The notes under the pieces were generated by a model. That model worked only from the letters and a program-made list of their open reading frames with translations, was not told where the DNA came from and searched no databases. Below, in pieces: positions 37,804 to 46,136 of a stretch of DNA of 64,000 nucleotides. This stretch comes from Bacteroidota bacterium (GTDB lineage Bacteria > Bacteroidota > Bacteroidia > Flavobacteriales > Weeksellaceae). The position numbers and the translations under genes were made by a program. Position 1 is the first letter of the stretch. Every line of letters begins with the position of its first letter. Location of the stretch: contig JAEWOR010000063.1 in the NCBI GenBank assembly GCA_023399595.1, positions 67,626 through 131,625 of the forward strand, in the 5' to 3' direction.

Positions 37804-38862
37804 ATGACAAGTAAGATTATAGGTATTGGAAATTGTATTCCATCAGAGACTATCACCAATGTATTTTTTAATAAACATATTTTTCTTGATGAAGATGGGG
37901 TTTTATTGAAGGATGATAATTTTTCAATCACTGAAAAATTGAAAAAGATTACAGGTATTGAAGAAAGGAGATATGCAGCTCATAATCAGGTAACATCTGA
38001 TTTGGGATTAATTGCGGCACAAGCTGCAATAGAAGATTCAGGTATAGATCCTGAAACATTGGATTATATTATATTTGCGCATAATTTTGGAGATGTTCGT
38101 TTTGGTACTGTTCAATCTGATATGGTTCCAAGTCTTGCTGCAAGGGTAAAACATTCATTAAAAATACGGAATAATTTCTGTGTTGCTTATGATGTATTAT
38201 TTGGCTGTCCAGGATGGATAGAAGGTGTTATACAGTCACATGCTTTCATAAAAGCTGGTATAGCAAAAAGATGCTTGGTTATTGGAGCAGAAACACTTTC
38301 GCGAGTAGTGGATATTCATGACAGAGATAGCATGATATATGCCGATGGCGCTGGTGCTGTGATAATGGAAATCAGTAATGCAGATACAGGAATTCTGTCC
38401 CATTTATCTGCTTCTTACACTTTGAATGAAAAAGATTTTTTGTTCTTCGGAAAATCTTATAATACTGAAAGTTGTGAGGATACCAAATACATTAAAATGG
38501 ATGGCAGAAAAATTTATGAATTTGCCTTAAACCATGTGCCCAATGCCATGAAAATGTGCTTGGATAGTAGCGGACATTCCATAAATGAGCTTAATAAAAT
38601 AATTATTCACCAAGCTAACGAAAAAATGGATGAAGCAATAGTGGAAAGGTTCTATAAACTATATAATGAAAATATACCAAAGGATATTATGCCGATGGTT
38701 ATCCAAAAGCTTGGTAACAGCAGTGTTGCAACTATTCCCTCTTTGCTTAAGATGATTAAGAATGGCGAATTGGAAGGACATGATATAAAGGAAAATGATA
38801 TTGTTTTGTTTGCTTCTGTAGGTGCAGGGATGAATATTAATGCATTTGTATATAAATTCTGA
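37804..38862 (+). CDS. 3-oxoacyl-ACP synthase III family protein (KAS III/FabH-like)
   Basis: 352 residues from the ATG at 37804 (MTSKIIGIGNCIPSE); an in-frame TTG at 37768 would add a tail without homology. Thiolase fold with Cys-His-Asn triad: Cys135 in DVLFGCPGWIEG, His269 in KIIIHQANEKMD, Asn305 in KLGNSSVATIPSLL. End motif DIVLFASVGAGMNINAFVYKF. FabH-like enzymes start fatty-acid or polyketide-type chains; this one stands alone, with 584 bases of empty DNA before and 218 after, so it is probably not the housekeeping FabH. Specific product unknown. Confidence 0.85.
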   Translation: MTSKIIGIGNCIPSETITNVFFNKHIFLDEDGVLLKDDNFSITEKLKKITGIEERRYAAHNQVTSDLGLIAAQAAIEDSGIDPETLDYIIFAHNFGDVRFGTVQSDMVPSLAARVKHSLKIRNNFCVAYDVLFGCPGWIEGVIQSHAFIKAGIAKRCLVIGAETLSRVVDIHDRDSMIYADGAGAVIMEISNADTGILSHLSASYTLNEKDFLFFGKSYNTESCEDTKYIKMDGRKIYEFALNHVPNAMKMCLDSSGHSINELNKIIIHQANEKMDEAIVERFYKLYNENIPKDIMPMVIQKLGNSSVATIPSLLKMIKNGELEGHDIKENDIVLFASVGAGMNINAFVYKF

Positions 38863-39080
38863 TCGACTTTTTAATTAATTATCCTGATGTTTATTTCTTT
38901 TGACCTCTCATTCAATCTCATTAATTTTTGGTAAAGGAATTAAATAACTTTCATTTATATATTTGATTTTTTTTTGTTTAATGGTGAATAGCAGTTGAAT
39001 CCTAGTATTAGATTTGTTGTATCTCACTCTCAACTTAAATGCATAAAATTTCTTAAATTTACAAATCAATAAAGAAAATT

Positions 39081-39569
39081 ATGAAAATTGAAGAATCTAG
39101 CATCGTTGAAACAAACGATTACAGAGTAATTATATACCCCGCATCAAGACCACTTACAGCAAAAGAATCTAAAGTTATTGCTGAGAGATTATATGATTTT
39201 TTATCCGATTGGGCAGCACATGGAAAACCACTTTCCTCCTCTTTTAAAATTGAAAAAAATCAGTTTTTAGTGATTTGTGTAGATGAAGAAAAAGAAATGG
39301 CTTCTGGATGCAGCATTGATGCATTAGGGAAAGTGATAAAAGAACTTGATGACGAGTTTCAATTAGGTTTTTTTGATAGAATGAAAGCCAGTTTTGTAGA
39401 AAATGGAGAAGTGAAAACCTTAAAACTTCAAGATTTTAAAGCAAAATTAAAAAATGGAGAATTATCAAAAGATATTGAAGTTTTTGATTTCTCTAAAAAC
39501 ACCTATTTAGATTTTTTAAGTCACTTTTTACAACCTCTTGCTAGAAGTTGGGCAGGGATTTACGCTTAA
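39081..39569 (+). CDS. Conserved Bacteroidota protein of unknown function
   Basis: 162 residues, soluble, no signal. The sequence YRVIIYPASRPLTAKESKVIAERLYDFLSDWAAHGKPLSSSFKIEKNQFLVICVDEEKEMASGCSIDALGKVIKELDDEFQLGFFDRM is strongly conserved in Flavobacteriia as I recall, often under the label 'ABC transporter ATPase'. There is no Walker A, signature or Walker B motif, so that label is not supported. The gene has its own terminator (39591-39627). Confidence 0.75.
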   Translation: MKIEESSIVETNDYRVIIYPASRPLTAKESKVIAERLYDFLSDWAAHGKPLSSSFKIEKNQFLVICVDEEKEMASGCSIDALGKVIKELDDEFQLGFFDRMKASFVENGEVKTLKLQDFKAKLKNGELSKDIEVFDFSKNTYLDFLSHFLQPLARSWAGIYA

Positions 39570-39590
39570 ATTTTTTATAAAAAATATATA

Positions 39591-39627
39591 AAATCCTTTT
39601 AGAATACGTCTCTAAAAGGATTTTTTT
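39591..39627 (+). terminator. Rho-independent terminator
   Basis: 13-bp stem AAATCCTTTTAGA (39591-39603) with TCTAAAAGGATTT (39611-39623), then T-run. Confidence 0.8.
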
Positions 39628-39635
39628 AAATTACT

Positions 39636-39643
39636 TACATTTG
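39636..39643 (+). promoter_or_regulatory. Putative -7 promoter element of the glycosyltransferase gene
   Basis: TACATTTG fits TAnnTTTG, 37 bases before the ATG at 39681. Confidence 0.5.
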
Positions 39644-39680
39644 TGAAAACTATTATTATTAAGATAGTTGACGGAAAATA

Positions 39681-40802
39681 ATGCCTCAAAAAATCCTTTT
39701 TCTTACTACGGCTCACCACTATAATGATGATAGAATTTTTTATCATCAAGCTCAAGAATTGGCTTTGCATGGAGATCGGGTTAAAATTGTAAGTTTGAGT
39801 TCAGATTTTGTAGGAAATTTAAACAGAATAGAAATTGAATCCTACAATATTTTGAATGAAGTTTCAAGCAAAAAGATTCAAAAGTTTATCCAAATAATAG
39901 AGGAATTCCAACCGCAAACAATTCTTTGTTCAGAGCCTTTGGCTGTAGTTGCTGCAAAAAAATCAAAAATAGAAGCACGAATTATTTATGATGTAACCGA
40001 ATGGTATCCTTCTAAAAGAATGTTGTCTCCTTATTCCTTTTTTTTTAAACCCATTCACTACATTAAATTTTTATTGATACAATTATATTCTGGGTGGATT
40101 AGTAATGCATTTATTTTTGGTGAGGAAGCTAAAAAATACCCTTTAGCATTTGTTTTTCCTTTTAAACCAAAAATTATTTTGCCTTATTATCCAGATAAAA
40201 AGTATATTTCTGAAAAAATTAAAGAATTAAACCCAGAAAGCATTACATTATGTTACACAGGGATTATATCGAAGGAAAAAGGCTTTGAAAATTTTATAAA
40301 TGTTATTAAAGAATTACAAAAATCTAAACCTGACGTAAAAGTGAAAACTTTAATTATAGGTAAAGTACAAAAGGAAGAAGATTATTTTTTTTTGGATAAT
40401 TATTTAAGAGAAAATCCTAATGTTACCATTATTCCAACAGTTGCGTTTACAGACTTTTCAAACTCGATTAAAGAGGCTGATATTTGCTTTGATTTAAGGG
40501 GGATTAATCAAGAAAACCACAGATGTTTACCCATTAAAATTTTTTATTATATGGCATCTGGAAAACCTTTTATTTATAGTAATTTAAACGCCATTCGAAA
40601 TCATTTTGATACTAAAAATATTGGTTTTTTAGTTGAGCCTACAGATTACAAAAAAATAGTTGGAATTATTGATGATTATTTATCAACCCCCGATTTGTAC
40701 AATACACATGCAAAAAATGCTGTGAAAATTTTCAACGAAAAATTGAGTTGGGAAAGTATTAAAGCAAGATTTTTAGAATTTGTAAAACCTCATACTCCAT
40801 GA
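39681..40802 (+). CDS. Glycosyltransferase (GT4-like, GT-B fold)
   Basis: 373 residues. N-terminal Rossmann-like part (KILFLTTAHHYNDDRIFYHQAQELALHGDRVKIVSL) and C-terminal nucleotide-sugar domain (ITLCYTGIISKEKGFENFINVI...IIPTVAFTDFSNSIKEADICFDLRGI...KIFYYMASGKPFIYSNLNAI). The usual E-x7-E motif is degenerate. Its ATGA stop/start overlap with the flippase gene shows coupled translation. Donor and acceptor are unknown. Confidence 0.85.
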   Translation: MPQKILFLTTAHHYNDDRIFYHQAQELALHGDRVKIVSLSSDFVGNLNRIEIESYNILNEVSSKKIQKFIQIIEEFQPQTILCSEPLAVVAAKKSKIEARIIYDVTEWYPSKRMLSPYSFFFKPIHYIKFLLIQLYSGWISNAFIFGEEAKKYPLAFVFPFKPKIILPYYPDKKYISEKIKELNPESITLCYTGIISKEKGFENFINVIKELQKSKPDVKVKTLIIGKVQKEEDYFFLDNYLRENPNVTIIPTVAFTDFSNSIKEADICFDLRGINQENHRCLPIKIFYYMASGKPFIYSNLNAIRNHFDTKNIGFLVEPTDYKKIVGIIDDYLSTPDLYNTHAKNAVKIFNEKLSWESIKARFLEFVKPHTP

Positions 40803-42055
40803 AAAAATCTATTTTTTATAGTTTTTTTTCTAGATTTTTAGCGCTCTTTCTTAGTTTTGGGCTCATTATTTTGTCAACCAATCTTTGGGGGAGCGAAGGT
40901 AAGGGGGTGATTTCAATTGTAGTTGCTAACCTTACGATTATTGGTTTTTTTACAGGGATTTTTTCAGGAGGAAGTGTAACCTATTTTTCCAAAAAATATT
41001 CGAATGCCCAGTTATTAAATATATCCTATTTTTTTTCATTATTAATTGGTATTGGAAGCTCCATTGTTTATTATTATTTAAACTCAGAGTTTAATTTTTT
41101 TGTGCTTTTAAGCTTAATTGTAAGCAGCAGCCTTTATAATACAAACATGAGTTTGTTGGTTGGAAAACAAAAAATTGGAGCCTTTAATTTGTTTTTTATT
41201 CTTCAGCTACTAGGACAAATTTTGTTTATTTTAGGATACAAATATGTCTTAAATATTAGCGATGTTGGCATTTACTTTTATTCGCAAATACTTATCAATT
41301 TTATATTAGTCATTGGTTCGGCGATGCTTCTTGATGTTAATAAAAACTTTAAGTTTAGTTTTTTTTCTACTTCGCTTACTAAAGAATTGTTCCAATACGG
41401 TTGGAAAACACAATTGAGCGCTTTTGTACAATTTTTAAATTATAGATTTTCATATTATATTCTCAATCTTCTTAAAGGAACATCTTCTGTAGGAATTTAT
41501 TCTGTTGGAGTGGCTTTTTCGGAAGCAGCTTGGGTGGTAAGCAGAAGTCTTTCCATTATTCTTTATTCAGAAGTCGTAAATAGCACTTGCGAAAAATCAG
41601 CCATTCAGAAGACCAAAACATCAATGAAATTGAGCTTTAATATCACTTTATTTCTTTTATTATTGCTTTTTTTAGTTCCCAATACTTTGTTTTCTGTCGT
41701 GTTTGGAAAAGATTTTCAGTCTACAAAAGAAATTATTGCACTACTTTCTCCAGGAATTTTAGCCATTGCTGTAAGCAATATTATCGGACATTATTTTTCT
41801 GGTATTAATGAACTGAGAATTCTTAATATTAAATCTTTTGTGGGTTTATTTATCACCCTTGCTTTATCATTCATTCTCATCCCAAAATGGGGAATTTTTG
41901 GGGCGTGTATTTCTACAAGCTTGTCTTATATCTGTTCTTCATCATTATTGTTCTGGAAGTTTTATAAAAGAACCCATTTCAATTGGAAAGATTTTATGCT
42001 CACGAAAAATGATATTCTACTTTTAAAAAAATGGACTTTTGAAAGAAATAAATAG
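40799..42055 (+). CDS. Polysaccharide flippase (Wzx/MATE-like)
   Basis: 418 residues, about 12 membrane helices over the whole length, typical of oligosaccharide flippases (SRFLALFLSFGLIILSTNLWGSEGKGVISIVVANLTIIGFFTGIFSGGSVTYF; LSPGILAIAVSNIIGHYFSGINELRILN). It would carry lipid-linked glycan units across the inner membrane. Overlaps the glycosyltransferase by 4 bases. No polymerase or other glycan gene is next to it. Confidence 0.85.
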   Translation: MKKSIFYSFFSRFLALFLSFGLIILSTNLWGSEGKGVISIVVANLTIIGFFTGIFSGGSVTYFSKKYSNAQLLNISYFFSLLIGIGSSIVYYYLNSEFNFFVLLSLIVSSSLYNTNMSLLVGKQKIGAFNLFFILQLLGQILFILGYKYVLNISDVGIYFYSQILINFILVIGSAMLLDVNKNFKFSFFSTSLTKELFQYGWKTQLSAFVQFLNYRFSYYILNLLKGTSSVGIYSVGVAFSEAAWVVSRSLSIILYSEVVNSTCEKSAIQKTKTSMKLSFNITLFLLLLLFLVPNTLFSVVFGKDFQSTKEIIALLSPGILAIAVSNIIGHYFSGINELRILNIKSFVGLFITLALSFILIPKWGIFGACISTSLSYICSSSLLFWKFYKRTHFNWKDFMLTKNDILLLKKWTFERNK

Positions 42056-42094
42056 CTTTACTCCTCTAAAACTGAAAGTTTTTAAAATAAATGA

Positions 42095-42102
42095 TAAATT
42101 TG
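42095..42102 (+). promoter_or_regulatory. Putative -7 promoter element of the 42124 lipoprotein gene
   Basis: TAAATTTG fits TAnnTTTG. It overlaps the codons after the first in-frame ATG (42091), which supports the downstream ATG at 42124 as the real start. Confidence 0.55.
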
Positions 42103-42123
42103 TATTTTAAGACTCGTTTTCAG

Positions 42124-42633
42124 ATGGTAAAATCTTTTAAATATATCGCCTTTATTTTTATTGTTACAGCGCTTTACAGTTGTAAAAATGATGATGAAGA
42201 TATTCAATACATCGATCAGATCATCAATTTGTATATTAAAGATTCCTCGGGAAGTGATTTGCTGAAAGGAGATAGTGTAAATACTTACATTAGCTATTCT
42301 GCGAATGATGTGTTAGGCTTAAATGCAAATGCTGCCGTAAGTTTGAGCAAAAAATTAGATGCAAATTCTGTGAGTTTCTTGGAGTATTTAGCTGGAGCAA
42401 AACGAGAGATTTTCGATTCTATTAATCCTGAAACAAAGTCTTATCGTTCAATTATTGCTTTAAATTTTAATAAAAAAATAAACGATACAGCGACAGCTGC
42501 TGTGAATGATACTATGAAAATTGAGTATCGATGGACTCCACAAGTTTTTGAAGTTTCTAAAATTTATTATAACGATGTTTTATCCTTTACAAAAGAAGCA
42601 AATAAACCCAATATCGTTACTATCGTAAAATAA
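42124..42633 (+). CDS. Hypothetical lipoprotein
   Basis: 169 residues from the ATG at 42124. Lipoprotein signal MVKSFKYIAFIFIVTALYSC with the Cys near residue 20, followed by KNDDEDIQYIDQIINLYIKDSSGSDLL. The rest looks like a beta-sandwich (EYRWTPQVFEVSKIYYNDVLSF). No family recognised. It lies between the flippase gene and serS, with its own promoter. Confidence 0.7.
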   Translation: MVKSFKYIAFIFIVTALYSCKNDDEDIQYIDQIINLYIKDSSGSDLLKGDSVNTYISYSANDVLGLNANAAVSLSKKLDANSVSFLEYLAGAKREIFDSINPETKSYRSIIALNFNKKINDTATAAVNDTMKIEYRWTPQVFEVSKIYYNDVLSFTKEANKPNIVTIVK

Positions 42634-42638
42634 TTCCT

Positions 42639-42646
42639 TAAATTTG
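42639..42646 (+). promoter_or_regulatory. Putative -7 promoter element of serS
   Basis: TAAATTTG fits TAnnTTTG, about 80 bases before the serS ATG, implying a leader of roughly 75 bases. Confidence 0.45.
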
Positions 42647-42727
42647 TGCTACCATTAAAAGTCTTAGTCTGAAATTTTAGTTTTAGATGAGAATTTTATT
42701 TACAATCATATAAATTCTTGATTACTT

Positions 42728-43996
42728 ATGTTACAAGTAAATTTTTTGCGCGACAATAAAGATCGTGTTGTGGAAGGTCTTAGTAAAAGACATTTTAAAG
42801 ATTTAGATCTGGTAGACAAAGCAATTGCTACTGATGATGAAAGAAGAAAAATTCAGTATGAATTAGATTCCCAATTGTCAGAAATCAACAAAATCTCCAA
42901 AGAGATTGGAATGTTGATGAAAGAAGGGAAGAAAGAAGAGGCTGAAGCTGCAAAATCTAAAACTTCACAATTCAAAGAGTCGAGTAAAGAATTAGAATCT
43001 CAATTAGCAGAAACTGAAAAAGAACTTTTAAATATTCTTTATCAAATTCCAAACGTACCTTATGAGTTGGTAAAAGCAGGAAAATCCGAGGAAGACAATG
43101 AAATTATTTATCAATCTCACGATGTTGAAGGTTTAGGAGAAGGAGCTATTCCTCACTGGGAATTAGCAAAAAAATACAACCTTATCGATTTTGAACTGGG
43201 AGTGAAAATTGCGGGCGCTGGTTTCCCTGTTTATCTTGGGAAAGGCGCAAGAATGCAAAGAGCTTTGGTGCAATATTTCTTAGATAAAAATACGGAAGCA
43301 GGTTATTTAGAAGTTAATCCTCCTCATGTGGTTAATGAAGCTTCAGGATATGGAACAGGACAGTTGCCAGATAAAGAAGGGCAGATGTATTACGTTACAG
43401 AAGATAAATTATATCTTATTCCAACAGCGGAAGTTCCTGTAACGAATATTTACCGTGATGTTTTGTTAGAAGAAAAAGACTTGCCTATCATGAATACTGC
43501 GTTTTCTCAATGTTACAGACGAGAAGCGGGAAGTTATGGAGCTCATGTAAGAGGTTTGAATAGACTTCACCAATTCGAGAAAGTGGAAATTGTAAGAATA
43601 GAAAAACCCGAAAACTCTTACAAAGCTTTAGAAGGAATGGTAGAGCACGTAAAAGGAATTTTAACTGAACTAGGCCTTCCATTTAGAATTTTGAGACTTT
43701 GTGGTGGTGATACTGGTTTTGCAGCGGCTATGACATATGATTTTGAGGTGTGGAGTGCGGCGCAAGAAAAATGGTTAGAAGTGAGTTCAGTTTCTAATTT
43801 TGAAACCTTCCAAGCCAATCGTTTGAAATGTAGATTTAAAACAGAAGGGAAATCTCAATTGGTTCATACTTTAAATGGGTCTGCAATGGCTTTGCCAAGA
43901 ATTATGGCAGCTTTGTTGGAGAACAATCAAACTGAAAACGGTATTAAACTTCCTAAGGTGGTTGCTGAATACGCAAGATTTGAAATGATTGATTAA
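42728..43996 (+). CDS. serS: Seryl-tRNA synthetase
   Basis: 422 residues. N-terminal tRNA-binding antiparallel coiled coil (residues about 30-100, KIQYELDSQLSEINKISKEIGMLMKEGKKEEAEAAK), then the class II core: TAEVPVTNIYRD, motif 2 FSQCYRREAGSYGAHVRGLNRLHQFEKVEIV, motif 3 LNGSAMALPRIMAALLENNQTENG. Cytoplasmic, essential. Confidence 0.97.
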   Translation: MLQVNFLRDNKDRVVEGLSKRHFKDLDLVDKAIATDDERRKIQYELDSQLSEINKISKEIGMLMKEGKKEEAEAAKSKTSQFKESSKELESQLAETEKELLNILYQIPNVPYELVKAGKSEEDNEIIYQSHDVEGLGEGAIPHWELAKKYNLIDFELGVKIAGAGFPVYLGKGARMQRALVQYFLDKNTEAGYLEVNPPHVVNEASGYGTGQLPDKEGQMYYVTEDKLYLIPTAEVPVTNIYRDVLLEEKDLPIMNTAFSQCYRREAGSYGAHVRGLNRLHQFEKVEIVRIEKPENSYKALEGMVEHVKGILTELGLPFRILRLCGGDTGFAAAMTYDFEVWSAAQEKWLEVSSVSNFETFQANRLKCRFKTEGKSQLVHTLNGSAMALPRIMAALLENNQTENGIKLPKVVAEYARFEMID

Positions 43997-44021
43997 TCAT
44001 TTAATTGGTCTAAAATACATA

Positions 44022-44049
44022 AAAAAATCCTCCAATTGGAGGATTTTTT
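44022..44049. terminator. Bidirectional terminator after serS
   Basis: Perfect palindrome with 12-bp arms (44022-44033 and 44038-44049) around AATT; A-run and T-run on the flanks serve both converging genes. Confidence 0.88.
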
Positions 44050-44850
44050 TTATTCTGTGGTGATGAAAATTTTCTTGTCAGAATTTTTCAGCTGCTTTTT
44101 GTTATCGAGTAAATCATTGGAATTTAAGATGATTTCAATGGTGTTTTTATCAATTTGTTTTACGTAATCGTGTTGACCAATAATAGATTTAATCGGTTTT
44201 TGAAATTTTAATCTATTAGTGAAAGTTAGATTAAACATTCTAAGCATTCCGATCATTCCTTCAGCCATTTGTTTTCCGTAGGCTTGTACAGAGTCAGTTT
44301 TGGTTTGAGGATTTTTATTTTCGGGTTGCTCATCCACTTGGTTAAATACTTTTAACATTTCCGTTGAATTTAAATCATCAGTAGTAATGGTTAGCGTTTT
44401 ACCGTCCCATTTTGCGAAATTTTGAAGCGGTATTTTTTTAAATTTTTTATCTTGAGAAAGCAATTGATTTACTTCTTTAGGAAGAAGCTTGTCATATTTC
44501 ATTGAAAAGCCTAAAATTTGATCTTTTTCTTTATCCAGTTTTAGGAATACTTTCTTTAAAACCTTTGCGGAATCCTCATTAATTTTTACTTTTTCATCTT
44601 TCTGAATGTCGTATAAACTTTTCCATTCTGTAGAGAGGTTTTTAAACTCGTCCATTTTTTTGGTTTTATCATCATCCATCATGCTCATCATTCCCATCAT
44701 TCCCATCATTCCCATCATGCTTTTATCCATTAAAACCGATGATTGCATGCTTGTAGCAGAGTCTTTGTAATAAGTGGTTTCTGTTTTTATAGAGCAAGAT
44801 TGAAGTAAAATTAGAAATAGACTTCCCAAAATGCCAGTTAAATATTTCAT
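44050..44850 (-). CDS. Hypothetical lipoprotein with Met-Gly repeat
   Basis: 266 residues. Lipoprotein signal (MKYLTGILGSLFLILLQSC, Cys about residue 19). Residues about 43-60 are KSMMGMMGMMGMMSMMDDD, encoded by tandem 9-base units. The remainder is Lys-rich with an amphipathic pattern and a stretch FAKWDGKTLTITTDDLNSTEMLKVFNQ. No family recognised. It lies just after the cco cluster, but the terminator at 44875-44904 separates them. Confidence 0.68.
   Translation of the reverse strand: MKYLTGILGSLFLILLQSCSIKTETTYYKDSATSMQSSVLMDKSMMGMMGMMGMMSMMDDDKTKKMDEFKNLSTEWKSLYDIQKDEKVKINEDSAKVLKKVFLKLDKEKDQILGFSMKYDKLLPKEVNQLLSQDKKFKKIPLQNFAKWDGKTLTITTDDLNSTEMLKVFNQVDEQPENKNPQTKTDSVQAYGKQMAEGMIGMLRMFNLTFTNRLKFQKPIKSIIGQHDYVKQIDKNTIEIILNSNDLLDNKKQLKNSDKKIFITTE
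44678..44719. repeat. In-frame 9-bp tandem repeat
   Basis: Copies of CCCATCATT on the plus strand, coding for Met-Met-Gly units in the lipoprotein at 44050-44850. Three intact copies with degenerate ones on both sides. Confidence 0.75.
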
Positions 44851-44874
44851 TGAGTTTAATTTTAAAGCAACAAA

Positions 44875-44904
44875 AAAGCAAAATGAATACCATCATTTTG
44901 CTTT
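44875..44904 (-). terminator. Terminator of the cco accessory operon
   Basis: 12-bp stem AAAGCAAAATGA (44875-44886) with TCATTTTGCTTT (44893-44904); a T-run follows on the minus strand. Confidence 0.82.
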
Positions 44905-44926
44905 ACATTTTTTATTGTTAAATTTC

Positions 44927-45691
44927 TTAGTGACAAGAAGGTTTTTCTGAATGCTGATGATTCGTACCCTTCATATTGCAGCAATCTGCACTTTCTGAGG
45001 AAATTTTCATGGCTTCTTTGTTAGGAGAAATATAGGGAATTCCTAACTCTAAACCGCGAAGAACAAAAAGTCCTCCCATAATAATCATCATTACGGGAAC
45101 AAATTGTAATACCTTTCTTCTGAAATTTTGAGACATTAGGTTTCCTGCTAAAACCACAGCAAACATAAATGGCAGTGTTCCTAATCCGAAAAGCATCATG
45201 AACAAACCACTTTGCCAGATTCCTCCTGCTGCAAGGGAAGCTGTAAGCGCCATATAAACCATACCACAAGGTAAAAGACCGTTCAATAAACCTGTTGTAA
45301 ATCTGGATTTATAGTCTGCTTTTTGAAGAAGGCTACTGAGTTTCATTTTAACTTTTAAAAGACCTTTATTTACGAAAGGAATTTTAGATGCAAAATCTTT
45401 TCCTCCAAAAGAAAATACGGCCATTACAATTAGAAGAACACCAACGCCTATGGTTAAAATTTGTTGGAAGCCAGCGAATTCAAAGCCTTCGCCAATAATT
45501 CCAAGTAAAGCGCCTAAAATAGAGTAGGTGAGTATTCTCCCAAACTGATAAGTAAGGTTTTGCAGATAGAAATTCGTTGCTTGTTTTCTTGTAAGTCCCA
45601 TAGACAAAGCTATTGGCCCACACATTCCTATACAATGGAATCCCGAGGCAAATCCTAAACCTAAAGCTGATATGATAAGTGCTATTTCCAT
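44927..45691 (-). CDS. TauE/SafE-like membrane protein, CcoH-adjacent (urease accessory SUT family type)
   Basis: 254 residues with six membrane helices. Opens with ALGLGFASGFHCIGMCGPIALSMG, whose Cys and His pair is typical of the sulfite-exporter-like DsbD/CcdA-related proteins linked to copper delivery for cbb3 oxidase. The C-terminus ends with a soluble Cys/His tail (SADCCNMKGTNHQHSEKPSCH) suited to metal binding. Overlaps the 3' end of fixH by 10 bases. A role in copper supply to the oxidase is inferred from the position. Confidence 0.8.
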   Translation of the reverse strand: MEIALIISALGLGFASGFHCIGMCGPIALSMGLTRKQATNFYLQNLTYQFGRILTYSILGALLGIIGEGFEFAGFQQILTIGVGVLLIVMAVFSFGGKDFASKIPFVNKGLLKVKMKLSSLLQKADYKSRFTTGLLNGLLPCGMVYMALTASLAAGGIWQSGLFMMLFGLGTLPFMFAVVLAGNLMSQNFRRKVLQFVPVMMIIMGGLFVLRGLELGIPYISPNKEAMKISSESADCCNMKGTNHQHSEKPSCH

Positions 45692-46134
45692 GCTACATCA
45701 TAGTCTATTCTATAGTCGTTTTTATCTTTAATCCAAGTCAATTGCAATGTGTAACTTCCTTTTACTAAGATATTAGAAGGAATGAGAAATGCATTATTAG
45801 CATCCAAAATAATTTCCTTTTTTATATCCAAATTCTTGTCCTCCGTACGATTGAGTACAAAACTTACTTTTGCGTTTCCATTATTGATATTTTTTGGGAA
45901 AGTTATCTTAATTCCGTTTTGGTCTTGACTGTATTCTGGACGAAGTTTCACTGTATCGGCTCTGTTTTTAGCATCAATAACATCTTGGTATAGCAATTCT
46001 TCCTCATAATAATTATCGGAAACCATTTCTGCATTTTTTTGCCCATTAGGAAACAGGAAAACCATTGAAAGTATAAAAAGCATAAATGAAAGAAGAGCAA
46101 CTACAACTCCATGTCCCCACGTGAAATTCTTCAT
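45682..46134 (-). CDS. ccoH: FixH/CcoH family protein
   Basis: 150 residues: one N-terminal membrane helix (GVVVALLSFMLFILSMVFLF), then a periplasmic beta domain with SDNYYEEELLYQDVIDAKNRADT, typical of FixH. Helps assembly of cbb3 oxidase. It lies 2 bases after ccoG in the same operon. Confidence 0.88.
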   Translation of the reverse strand: MKNFTWGHGVVVALLSFMLFILSMVFLFPNGQKNAEMVSDNYYEEELLYQDVIDAKNRADTVKLRPEYSQDQNGIKITFPKNINNGNAKVSFVLNRTEDKNLDIKKEIILDANNAFLIPSNILVKGSYTLQLTWIKDKNDYRIDYDVAWK

Positions 46135-46136
46135 AA

